64,000 nt of DNA, from contig JADKIA010000030.1 in the NCBI GenBank assembly GCA_016721465.1, positions 124,001 through 188,000 on the forward strand, given 5' to 3'. Source of the DNA: Ideonella sp. (GTDB taxonomy: Bacteria; Pseudomonadota; Gammaproteobacteria; Burkholderiales; Burkholderiaceae_C). A program made the translations under genes and the position numbers. The notes beneath the pieces are model-generated. The model saw nothing but the letters and a program-made list of their open reading frames with translations. It did no database searches and was not told the DNA's origin. Below are positions 56,222-64,000 of the stretch, one piece after another; the first letter of the stretch is position 1; each line of letters starts with the position of its first letter.

Positions 56222-57199
56222 CTATTCGATCACTCTTTCCGCCCTCAGCAGCACCGACGCCGGGACCGTGATCGCCAAGGCCCTCGCGGCCCTGAGGTTG
56301 ATCACCAGCTCGAAGTGGCGCGGCAACTCGACAGGCAGTTCGCTCGGCTTGGCGCCTTTGAGCAGGCGGTCCACATAGGAGGCGAGCCGAAGGAAGGACT
56401 CGCGTGGCGTGGCGCCGTACGACATCAGGTTGCCCTCCTCGGCGAACTGCGCCCAGCCCGACACGGTGGGCAGGCGATGCCGCAGGGACCAGGCGGCGAT
56501 GCGGGCGCTGTCGCTGATGATGCTCTGGATGGGGAACATCACTGCGGCCTCGCAACGTGATTTGGCGATCGCCTCCAATGCCTGATCCAGCAGACGTGCA
56601 CCCGCCACTTCGAAGTACTCGGTTTCAAGGCCCAGGGCCCTGGCCGCCAGTTCCGAGGCGTGCCGCTCGGCCTGGTCGCCTGGATGCTGGGCATTGGCCA
56701 CGATGGCGATTCGCTTCAGCGTGGGCATCACCGCCTTGAGCAATTCGATGCGCTTGCCCACGAGCTCCAGGGCCAGGAACGAGATGCCGGTGAGGTTGCG
56801 CCCAGGGCGGGCAAAGCTCTCGACGAACCCGGCCTGAACCGGATCGCCGCTGAAGGCAAACACCACGGGAATCGTCGTCGTGGCTTTGTGCAGTCCGGTC
56901 GTGGTGGGCCCGAGCGCCACGATGACCTTCGGCTGGCTTGCCACCACCGCGGCGATTTGGTCACTGGTGCGTGCTGCCGAGTGGTCGCCCCAGCGTGCTT
57001 CGATGACCAGGTGGCGGCCTTCGACATAGCCCAATTCGCGCAGCCCCTGGCGCAAGTGGTCCAGCAGCGGCTGGCCTTCGGCCATCGTGCCGGGTCCGAT
57101 CCAAGCCACGCGGAACGGTGCCGGCTGCGCCAAGCCGGGCGTGCCCGGGACGACCGTGCTGGCGGCCACCCCGAGCAGCAGCAAGCGGCGTTGGGTCAC
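56222..57199 (-). CDS. ABC-type substrate-binding protein (TrpX-like)
   Basis: A 325-residue exported binding protein with a signal region at the start (MTQRRLLLLGVAASTVVPGTPGLAQ). The two-lobed fold is indicated by FRVAWIGPGTMAEGQPLLDHLRQGLRELGY, VFAFSGDPVQAGFVESFARPGRNLTG and the later ERHASELAARALGLE. No permease or ATPase gene is nearby. It overlaps the histidine kinase gene upstream by ATGA. This suggests it delivers a ligand signal to the kinase rather than feeding a transporter, but that is inference. Confidence 0.85.
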   Translation of the reverse strand: MTQRRLLLLGVAASTVVPGTPGLAQPAPFRVAWIGPGTMAEGQPLLDHLRQGLRELGYVEGRHLVIEARWGDHSAARTSDQIAAVVASQPKVIVALGPTTTGLHKATTTIPVVFAFSGDPVQAGFVESFARPGRNLTGISFLALELVGKRIELLKAVMPTLKRIAIVANAQHPGDQAERHASELAARALGLETEYFEVAGARLLDQALEAIAKSRCEAAVMFPIQSIISDSARIAAWSLRHRLPTVSGWAQFAEEGNLMSYGATPRESFLRLASYVDRLLKGAKPSELPVELPRHFELVINLRAARALAITVPASVLLRAERVIE

Positions 57200-58674
57200 G
57201 GGCTTCCCGCTGTTTCGGTGATCAGCGCCACCGGCACGATGAAGCGAAAGCAGCTGCCCTGGCCGGGCGAGCTTTCGGCTTCGACATGGCCGCCCATCAG
57301 CTGCACCAGGCGCTGCACGATGGACAGGCCCAGCCCGGTGCCACCGTAGCGGCGCGTCACACTCGCATCGGCCTGCGTGAAGGGCTCGAACACCAGCGCC
57401 AGTTGCTCGGCCGTCATGCCGATGCCACTGTCGTGCACGGCGCAGGCCAGCAGCAGCTGGTGCGGGTCGCTGTCGCGACGCTGCACGTGCACCCGCACAT
57501 GGCCGGTCTCGGTGAACTTCAATGCATTGCCGGCCAGGTTGAGCAGGATCTGGCGCCAGCGCGGGCCATCGGCCACGACGGCGTCGGGCACATCGGCATC
57601 GGTCGACCAGTCGAACTGCAACTGGCGCGTGGCGGCTTGCACCTGCAGCGGCGCAAGGGCCTGATCCAGGGTCTCGCGCAGCGACATGGGCTGCGGGTTC
57701 AGCGTGAACTTGCCGGCCTCCACCTTGGACAGGTCGAGGATGTCGTTGATGATCTGCATCAGCGCCTTGGCCGAGCTCAATGCCAGCTCCACATACTGGC
57801 GCTGGCGCGCCTGCAGCGGGGTGTTCAGCAGCAACTGGGTCAGGCCGATCACGCCGTTCATCGGCGTTCGGATCTCGTGGCTCATGTTGGCCAGGAAGCT
57901 GCTCTTGGCGCGGCTGGCGGCCTCGGCCGCATCGCGCGCGGATTCGAGCGCCGCCAGTGCGGTCTTCAGGTCGCTGATGTCGCGCGCGTTGAACTGCAGC
58001 ACCGCGTGGCCGGTGACCGGGTCGCGCACGGCGCGGGTGTCGATCGCGTGCCAGCGCAGCCCGCTCTGCGTATTGAGCAGCGCCTCGCCGGTGTGCACCT
58101 GGCCGGAACGTGCGTGCTCCAGGATCTGGGTCGGCAGCTCAGGGTCGTTGAACAGCGCCGCGAAGCTCGGCGCATCGGCTTCCTCGCTCACCACGCCAAA
58201 GGTGGTGGTGGCAGCCGGGTTGCGCATCAACGGCGGGCCACCGTCGATGGGGTGCAGCGCGATGCGCACGGGGGTGTGCCGCACCGCCTCCATGCCCCGC
58301 AGCGCGGCGGGGTCGTAGCTGGCGGCCAAGGGCTCGGATGCGAAGAACAGGCCGAGGCGGCCGTCCGGCAACCAGATGCCGCGCGCCAGCAGCTCGGACG
58401 TGACGGGCTGGTCGCGCGGGTAGAGCGTCCATTGCTCGCGCACGATCTTGCCCTGCTGTGCCTGCTCCAGCAACGATTGGAGCCGCGCCACCGCCACGGG
58501 GGTGGCGTCGCTCAGATCGCGTGACAGGAATTCGGATTCGCTCTCGCCATACCAGAACAGCAGCCCGGCGGGGTTCACCCAGCGGTAGCGGCGCGGCTCC
58601 AGATCGAACACCCAGGCAGGCACCTGCAGCCAGCCATAGTGGTGCAGGTCGGCCCATGCCAGTATGGGGTTCAT
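57196..58674 (-). CDS. PAS-domain sensor histidine kinase without receiver
   Basis: A 492-residue kinase. Two N-terminal PAS-like regions (about 20-120 and 135-240, the second ending at ARDISDLKTAL) lead through a coiled linker to HisKA (NMSHEIRTPMN, phospho-His266) and HATPase_c (N-box NLAGNALKFT, GIGM, FEPFTQ, GTGLGLSI). No membrane segment is seen, so it senses in the cytoplasm. There is no receiver and no response regulator gene nearby. Both ends overlap neighbours by ATGA, with the binding protein downstream and the DUF2189 protein upstream. Confidence 0.9.
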   Translation of the reverse strand: MNPILAWADLHHYGWLQVPAWVFDLEPRRYRWVNPAGLLFWYGESESEFLSRDLSDATPVAVARLQSLLEQAQQGKIVREQWTLYPRDQPVTSELLARGIWLPDGRLGLFFASEPLAASYDPAALRGMEAVRHTPVRIALHPIDGGPPLMRNPAATTTFGVVSEEADAPSFAALFNDPELPTQILEHARSGQVHTGEALLNTQSGLRWHAIDTRAVRDPVTGHAVLQFNARDISDLKTALAALESARDAAEAASRAKSSFLANMSHEIRTPMNGVIGLTQLLLNTPLQARQRQYVELALSSAKALMQIINDILDLSKVEAGKFTLNPQPMSLRETLDQALAPLQVQAATRQLQFDWSTDADVPDAVVADGPRWRQILLNLAGNALKFTETGHVRVHVQRRDSDPHQLLLACAVHDSGIGMTAEQLALVFEPFTQADASVTRRYGGTGLGLSIVQRLVQLMGGHVEAESSPGQGSCFRFIVPVALITETAGSP

Positions 58675-59531
58675 GCGGCTTCGCGATCGCCCTGCCCATC
58701 GCCCGCCGGCGCCACGGCCTCGCGGTAGGCATGCCAGGACGCGTGCCCGATCACCGGCCCCACCACCAGCAGCCCCAGGAACCAGGGCAACATCGCCAGG
58801 GTCACCAGCACGGTGATCGTCGCACCCCAGACGATCATCACGCCAGGCTGGGTGAGCACCAGGCGCAGGCTGGTGAGCGCCGCGGAGATGGCATCGGTCT
58901 GCCGGTCCAGGATCATCGGGATCGACACCACCGACACCGCATAGATCATCGACGCAAAGATGCCGCCCACGATGACGTAGGCGACGATGAACTCGATGTT
59001 TTGCGGGTCCACCAGGGCCATCAGCGAGCCTTTGAAATCGGGCATGCCGTCGAAGGTGACGGCAAAGATCACCAACGACGAGCGGGCCCAGAGCATCTCC
59101 AGCACCAGCAGCAGGAAGCCGAAGATGCCGAGTGCGGACAGGCGCTGGTCCCAGGCCATCACCGAATCACCGAAATCGGGCACCTGGCCCTGCCCCAGGC
59201 GGCGACTGGTCTGGTACAGACCCAAGCACAGGAAGGGCCCGACCAGCAGGAAGCCGGCCGACAAGCCCAGCACCCAGGCCGGCGCGTATTCGAACGCGGT
59301 GATCAGAGCCCAGCCCATGGCGATGAAGCAGAAGCCATAGAACAGGCCGATCACCGGGGCACGCCTGAAATCCTGCCAGCCCAGTCGCAACCAACGCAGC
59401 GGCGCCGACACCGGCAGCGTGTTCAGCCGGATGTTGAACACCGAGGGCGGCGGCTGGCCAGCGTCCTCGGGAGTCAACTTGGACGCGGTGGATGCGGTGG
59501 GCTCGACAGGGCGGGCAGCAGGTTCGGTCAT
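58671..59531 (-). CDS. DUF2189 membrane protein
   Basis: A 286-residue integral membrane protein with about six helices in its middle (for example GLFYGFCFIAMGWALITAFEYA and AWVLGLSAGFLLVGPFLCLGLY). The pattern RLGWQDFRRAPVIGLFYG matches DUF2189, a family of unknown function. Its stop overlaps the kinase start by ATGA. It lies 80 bases downstream of lspA and may be transcribed from the ileS-lspA unit. The function is unknown. Confidence 0.83.
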   Translation of the reverse strand: MTEPAARPVEPTASTASKLTPEDAGQPPPSVFNIRLNTLPVSAPLRWLRLGWQDFRRAPVIGLFYGFCFIAMGWALITAFEYAPAWVLGLSAGFLLVGPFLCLGLYQTSRRLGQGQVPDFGDSVMAWDQRLSALGIFGFLLLVLEMLWARSSLVIFAVTFDGMPDFKGSLMALVDPQNIEFIVAYVIVGGIFASMIYAVSVVSIPMILDRQTDAISAALTSLRLVLTQPGVMIVWGATITVLVTLAMLPWFLGLLVVGPVIGHASWHAYREAVAPAGDGQGDREAA

Positions 59532-59611
59532 GGCGGGCAGGGTAGTGGGATGGCGAGGCCTCGTCCACCCGGGCTCGCCCTAGAGCCATCCTTGCCCCGC
59601 TCGGACCGGGT

Positions 59612-60127
59612 TCAGCTGCGACGCACGCGACGCAGCTCATCCACGATCAGGCAGATCGCGCCCAGCGTGATGGCGCTGTCGGCCACGTTGAAGGCGGGGA
59701 AGTAACCGCCAGGAAACATTGGTGCCAGAAAGGACCAGTGGAATTGCAGGAAGTCCACCACGTAGCCGTGCAGCAGGCGGTCGATCACGTTGCCGATGGC
59801 GCCGCCCAGGATCATGCTGATCGCAAAGCAGAACAGGCGCTGCGCCGGGTGGGTGCGCAGCATCCAGACGATGAAGATGGACGCCACCGTGCCCAGGCCG
59901 GCAAAGAACCAGCGCTGCCAACCCGAGGCGCCCGCCAGAAACGAAAACGCCGCGCCGGTGTTGTGCGCCCGCACGACGTCGAAGAACGACGTGACCGTGC
60001 GGCTGTCGCCAAGTCGGAAGTCACCCAGGATCAGCGTCTTGGTGAGCTGATCCAGCAGGATGACGACGAAGGCCAGGCCGAGCCACACGGCCAGCCCCGG
60101 AGCCGCGGCGCCACGGATCCTTGCCAT
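59612..60127 (-). CDS. lspA: Lipoprotein signal peptidase (signal peptidase II)
   Basis: A 171-residue aspartyl protease with four membrane helices that cleaves prolipoprotein signal peptides. The catalytic aspartates lie in GNVIDRL and FNVADSAI, and the N-terminal DQLTKTLI block matches the family. ATG at 60127 shares one base with the ileS stop (TGATG); a GTG three bases upstream is also possible. The ileS-lspA order is conserved. Several lipoproteins in this window would be its substrates. Confidence 0.95.
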   Translation of the reverse strand: MARIRGAAAPGLAVWLGLAFVVILLDQLTKTLILGDFRLGDSRTVTSFFDVVRAHNTGAAFSFLAGASGWQRWFFAGLGTVASIFIVWMLRTHPAQRLFCFAISMILGGAIGNVIDRLLHGYVVDFLQFHWSFLAPMFPGGYFPAFNVADSAITLGAICLIVDELRRVRRS

Positions 60128-62979
60128 CACGCCACCGAGCGGGTTTCACCGCTGCCGTACAGGTTGCTCACGCACCGGCCGCACAGGCCGGGGCGGTCGA
60201 GACTCAGGCCCACATCGTCGCGGTAGTGCCAGCAGCGTTCGCACTTGGTGTCGGGCGACGGCGTGACGGTCACCTTCAGCTCGGTGCCGACCAACAGCTT
60301 GGCGGTCGATGTGATGAGCACGAACTTCAGGTCCTCGCCCAGTGCCGCCAGCAGCGCGTGCGTTTCGAGCGGTGCGGTGACCACCACGTTGGCCTGCAGC
60401 GATGAGCCCAGGCGGCCGGCCGTGCGCACGTCCTCGATGGCCTTGTTCACCGCCTCGCGCACCTCGCGGATGCGGGCCCAATTGGCCAGCAGCGTCTCGT
60501 TGCTGGGCTCGAAGTCCCAGTAGGTCTGGGTGAAGATCGACAGCCCGCCATCGAACACCTTCCAGGCCTCCTCGGCCGTGAAGCTCATGAACGGCGCCAT
60601 CCAGCGCAGCATGGCGTGGGTGATCTGCCACAGCGCGGTCTGTGCGCTGCGGCGCGCCAGGCTCTTGGGCGCGGTGGTGTAGAGGCGGTCTTTCAGCACG
60701 TCGAGGTAGAAGGCGCCCAGGTCTTCCGAGCAATACACCTGCAGCTTGGCCACCACCGGGTGGAACTCGTAGACCTCGTAGTGCGCCAGGATCTCGCCTT
60801 GCAGCTGCGCCGCGCGGGCCAGTGCGTGGCGGTCGATCTCCAGCATTTGCGTGTGCGGCACGGCATCGGTGGCCGGATTGAAGTCGCTGGTGTTGGCGAG
60901 CAGGAAGCGCAGCGTGTTGCGGATGCGCCGATAGGCGTCCACCACGCGGGCCAGGATCTTGTCGTCGCCGGCGATGTCGCCCGAGTAGTCGCTGGCCGCC
61001 ACCCACAGGCGGATGATTTCGGCGCCCAGCTTCTGGCTCACCACCTGCGGCTCGATGCCATTGCCCTGGCTCTTGCTCATCTTGTGGCCCTTGCTGTCCA
61101 CGGTGAAGCCGTGGGTGAGCAGGCCGCGGTAGGGGGCGCGGCCATACAGCGCGCAGGCCAGCAGCAGCGAGCTGTGGAACCAGCCGCGGTGCTGGTCGTG
61201 GCCCTCGAGGTAGAGGTCGGCCTCGGGGCCTTCGGCATGGTGGCCCTCGGGGTGGGTGCCGCGCAGCACGTGCCAGAAGGTGGAGCCGGAGTCGAACCAG
61301 ACCTCCAGGATGTCGCTGCTCTTGGTGTAGTGGGGCGCATCGGTCGCGCCCAGGATGTCTTCTGTCGTGGCGCGGCTCCAGGCCTCGATGCCCCCCTGCT
61401 CGACGAGCATGGCCGCCTGGTCCAGGATTTCCATCGTGCGCGGGTGCAACTCGCCCGTGTCCTTGTGCAGGAAGAAGGGCACCGGCACGCCCCAGCTGCG
61501 CTGGCGGCTGATGCACCAGTCGGGCCGGTTGGCGATCATGTCGCGCAGGCGGGCGCGGCCGTTCTCGGGGTAGAAGCCCGTGGCGTCGATGGCCTCCAGC
61601 GCCATCTGGCGCAGCGTCTTGGGCGCCTTGTCGCGGGTGAAGACGCCAAGGCCCTCGTCCATGCGCACGAACCACTGCGCCGCAGCGCGGTAGATCACCG
61701 GGCTCTTGTGGCGCCAGCAGTGCGGGTAGCTGTGGCCGATGGTCTCGGTGGCCAGCAGGCGGCCGGCGGATTTCAACGCCTCCAGGATCGCCGGCACGGC
61801 CTTCCAGATGTTCTGGCCGCCGAACAGCGGGAAATCGGCCGCGTAGCTGCCGTTGCCCTGCACCGGGTTGAGGATGTCGTCGACCGCCATGCCGTGCGAC
61901 ACGCAGCTGTTGAAGTCGTCCAGGCCGTAGGCGGGCGAGGAATGCACCAGGCCCGTGCCATCGTCGGCCGTGGCGTAGTCGGCCAGGTAGACCGGGCTCG
62001 CGCGGTCATAACCCACATCCACATGGGCCAACGGGTGCTTGAAGTTAAGGCCACCGAGCCGCTCGCCCGGCGTGGTGGCCAGCACCGTGCCGCTGAGGCC
62101 GTAGCGCAGCATGCACTGGTCCACCAGCGAGGCGGCCAGGATCAGCAGGCCACGCTCGGTGTCGACCAGCGCGTAGTCGAGCGCGGGGTTCAGGTTCAGC
62201 GCCTGGTTGGCGGGGATGGTCCACGCGGTGGTGGTCCAGATCACCGCGAAGGCGTCCTTGTCGAGCTGGGCCAGGCCAAAGGCCGCGGCCAGCCTGGCCG
62301 GTTCGGCACACAGGAAGGCCACGTCCAGCGTGTTGCTCTTCTTGTCGGCGTACTCGATCTCGAACTCGGCCAGCGAGCTGCCGCAATCGAAGCACCAGTA
62401 AACGGGCTTCAGGCCGCGGTAGACGAAGCCGCGTTCGATCACGCGCTTGAAGGCGCGGATCTCGCCCGCCTCGTTGGCGAAGTCCATGGTCTTGTAGGGA
62501 CGGCCCCAGTCGCCGAGCACGCCCAGGCGCTGGAAGTCGGCCATCTGCTGGCCGATCTGCTCGGTGGCATAGGCGCGGCTCTTGGCTTGCATGTCGTCGC
62601 GCGACAGGTGGCGGCCGTGCTTCTTCTCGATGGCGTTTTCGATTGGCAGGCCGTGGCAGTCCCAGCCGGGCACGTATTGCGCGTCGAAGCCCGACAGTTG
62701 CCGCGCCTTGACGATCATGTCCTTGAGCACCTTGTTGACGGCGTGGCCCATGTGGATCTGGCCATTGGCGTAGGGCGGGCCGTCGTGCAGGATGAACTTG
62801 GGTGCGTGGCAGCGCGCGTCGCGCAGCTTCTTGTACAGGCCGTTCTCGTTCCAGTCCTTCACCCAGCCCGGCTCGCGCTTGGGCAGGTCGCCGCGCATGG
62901 GGAAGGGCGTGTCGGGCAGGTTCAGCGTGGCGCGGTAGTCCGGTGCGCTGGTGGCGGCGGGTTTGGATTCGTCGGTCAT
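60127..62979 (-). CDS. ileS: Isoleucyl-tRNA synthetase
   Basis: A 950-residue class I synthetase. The HIGH-like site is PPYANGQIHMGHAVNK near the N-terminus, the KMSKS loop is KMSKSQGNG, and the editing domain lies between them. A C-terminal zinc finger (CERCWHYRDDVG with CGRCVSNLYG) is complete. Length is normal for the bacterial type. ribF, often found before ileS in other proteobacteria, is not seen upstream; the region there is intergenic. Confidence 0.96.
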   Translation of the reverse strand: MTDESKPAATSAPDYRATLNLPDTPFPMRGDLPKREPGWVKDWNENGLYKKLRDARCHAPKFILHDGPPYANGQIHMGHAVNKVLKDMIVKARQLSGFDAQYVPGWDCHGLPIENAIEKKHGRHLSRDDMQAKSRAYATEQIGQQMADFQRLGVLGDWGRPYKTMDFANEAGEIRAFKRVIERGFVYRGLKPVYWCFDCGSSLAEFEIEYADKKSNTLDVAFLCAEPARLAAAFGLAQLDKDAFAVIWTTTAWTIPANQALNLNPALDYALVDTERGLLILAASLVDQCMLRYGLSGTVLATTPGERLGGLNFKHPLAHVDVGYDRASPVYLADYATADDGTGLVHSSPAYGLDDFNSCVSHGMAVDDILNPVQGNGSYAADFPLFGGQNIWKAVPAILEALKSAGRLLATETIGHSYPHCWRHKSPVIYRAAAQWFVRMDEGLGVFTRDKAPKTLRQMALEAIDATGFYPENGRARLRDMIANRPDWCISRQRSWGVPVPFFLHKDTGELHPRTMEILDQAAMLVEQGGIEAWSRATTEDILGATDAPHYTKSSDILEVWFDSGSTFWHVLRGTHPEGHHAEGPEADLYLEGHDQHRGWFHSSLLLACALYGRAPYRGLLTHGFTVDSKGHKMSKSQGNGIEPQVVSQKLGAEIIRLWVAASDYSGDIAGDDKILARVVDAYRRIRNTLRFLLANTSDFNPATDAVPHTQMLEIDRHALARAAQLQGEILAHYEVYEFHPVVAKLQVYCSEDLGAFYLDVLKDRLYTTAPKSLARRSAQTALWQITHAMLRWMAPFMSFTAEEAWKVFDGGLSIFTQTYWDFEPSNETLLANWARIREVREAVNKAIEDVRTAGRLGSSLQANVVVTAPLETHALLAALGEDLKFVLITSTAKLLVGTELKVTVTPSPDTKCERCWHYRDDVGLSLDRPGLCGRCVSNLYGSGETRSVA

Positions 62980-63296
62980 GGTGGCAGCGCGCCAGCTTGG
63001 GGCGGCGCGTTCGTCAAGGCTGAGGGGGAAGGGCGGCGTGCGGGCTGCCGCGCGATTCGAGGGGCCGTGCGAGGGCGATCAACCGAACGTCAAATTCGAT
63101 CGCGGGTCGTCTGCCGGCGGAAGCTCGAATGCCGGCGCATCAGCGGTGAGGTGACTGCGGCCATGGCGCCGATTGTAGGCGCTGGGATGCGCGCCGCATG
63201 GCGCAGCGCGCGGCCGCGTCAATCGGTGCCGTGCGAACCGCCCGTTCATGTTGGCGCCGCACAATGGGCTGTCCCGTCGCCGATCGAGGCCTGTCC
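62980..63296. other. Divergent intergenic region between ileS and the MipA-like gene
   Basis: This 317-base gap holds no convincing gene. On the minus strand TACAAT (63177 to 63172) is a good -10 box for ileS but no matching -35 was found. Short frames on both strands are unrecognised. Confidence 0.4.
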
Positions 63297-64000
63297 ATGT
63301 GTGCCGCTCGCCATCCACGTCCATCGCCTGTCCTGTGCAGTGCTGCCGTCGCTGTCGCCATGGTCTCGGCCGCCGCGGTGGCCCGGGCCGAGGACCCGGC
63401 GCCCGGCGCGGCCCCGGTGCCGGTTTGGGAGGGCGCCGTCGGCCTGATGCTCAATCACAGCGCCAACTACCAGGGTGCGGCCGATTCGCGCAATCGCCTG
63501 GTGCCTGGCTTCTTCGTGCGCTATGGGCGTTTTTCGGCCACCAACGCCAGCGGTTTCGTCACCCGGCGCAACGACGACGTGGAGCGCGGCGTGGCCGCCG
63601 AGCTGCTGCGCCGCGACGACCTGCGGGTGTCGCTGTCGGCACGCTTCGACGGCGGGCGCGATGCCGATTCCGACGCTGCCCTGCGCGGGCTGCCCGATGT
63701 GCGGCCCACGCTGCGCTTGCGGCTGTCCGCGCTGAAACACCTGTCCGATGGATGGCAGGTTTCGGCGGCCATCAGCCCCGACGTGCTCAACCGCGGCGGC
63801 GGGGTGCTGGCCGACCTGGGTCTGGGTCGGGAGTGGTATGTGACGCGCGACCTGCGCGCCTCCATCGGCACCGGCACCACCTGGGCCAGTGGCCGCTACC
63901 TGCAGAGCTACTTTGGCGTGACCCCGGCGCAAAGTACCGTGACCGGAATGCGCACGATCCAGCCCGGCGCGGGACTGCGCGACCTGAGCCTCGGCGCCGG
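63297..64000 (+). CDS. MipA/OmpV family outer-membrane protein (cut by the right edge)
   Basis: The first 234 residues are visible. A signal peptide (MCAARHPRPSPVLCSAAVAV, cleaved near ARAED) is followed by a barrel-type sequence. VWEGAVGLMLNHSANYQGAADSRN and the later LVPGFFVRYGRFSATNASGF match the MipA/OmpV family, which scaffolds murein synthesis or acts as a porin. The frame is open to the end of the window. It is divergent from ileS. Confidence 0.82.
   Translation, partial: MCAARHPRPSPVLCSAAVAVAMVSAAAVARAEDPAPGAAPVPVWEGAVGLMLNHSANYQGAADSRNRLVPGFFVRYGRFSATNASGFVTRRNDDVERGVAAELLRRDDLRVSLSARFDGGRDADSDAALRGLPDVRPTLRLRLSALKHLSDGWQVSAAISPDVLNRGGGVLADLGLGREWYVTRDLRASIGTGTTWASGRYLQSYFGVTPAQSTVTGMRTIQPGAGLRDLSLGA

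Overview
The window looks like a high-GC chromosomal segment of a betaproteobacterium in the order Burkholderiales, probably near the Comamonadaceae or Leptothrix/Rubrivivax groups. The evidence is the conserved order gyrA-pheA-tyrA-aroA/cmk-rpsA-ihfB-lapA-lapB next to ompA-ubiG-gph-ssrA, an AroA-Cmk fusion, and a one-piece tmRNA with the tag ANDTSYALAA. Species cannot be fixed from what I can see.

Layout. 1-17.9 kb is core housekeeping. waaC (+) converges on a long minus-strand block: gyrA, a DUF2059-like protein, pheA, tyrA, aroA-cmk, rpsA, ihfB, a Ser/Thr kinase with an OmpA-like lipoprotein, lapA and lapB. Many junctions are 4-base ATGA overlaps. ompA, ubiG and gph run divergently from gyrA, ending in ssrA at 17.95-18.33 kb. 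From 18.33 to about 24.5 kb is an accessory block: gene remnants (Phd-like, SIR2-like), a secreted esterase, a MerR regulator with a clear promoter/operator, a VIT-VWA protein and an AmpG-like MFS transporter. Imperfect 27-bp direct repeats flank it, the first starting one base after the tmRNA CCA, so it may be an old island at ssrA.

24.6-38.9 kb holds an orphan GspE/PilB ATPase, tctBA without tctC, a gamma-glutamyltranspeptidase-family enzyme, a CHASE-PAS-receiver membrane protein without a kinase domain, an EamA transporter, two SDRs, psd, a histidine phosphatase, a nitronate monooxygenase and a nitroreductase. 38.9-44.8 kb is a complete RND efflux operon (adaptor, pump, outer-membrane channel), with the nitroreductase 3 bases downstream. 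45-56 kb contains a dienelactone-hydrolase-like protein, a DUF3297 protein, a divergent pair of a di-heme peroxidase and a beta-propeller lipoprotein, rsgA with a possible leader peptide, an OPT transporter, an oxidoreductase, an amidohydrolase and a quinone oxidoreductase. 56.2-63 kb is a minus-strand block (ileS-lspA, then a DUF2189 protein, histidine kinase and ABC-type binding protein joined by ATGA overlaps). A MipA/OmpV-type porin gene runs off the right edge.

The observations most worth checking are the aroA frameshift in a C9/G10 tract, the perfect 17-bp inverted repeat between rpsA and ihfB, the ssrA-flanked accessory block with its MerR/VIT-VWA/MFS module, the kinase-less receiver protein, and the three-gene overlapping sensor operon. 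No CRISPR array, insertion sequence, rRNA or tRNA was seen.
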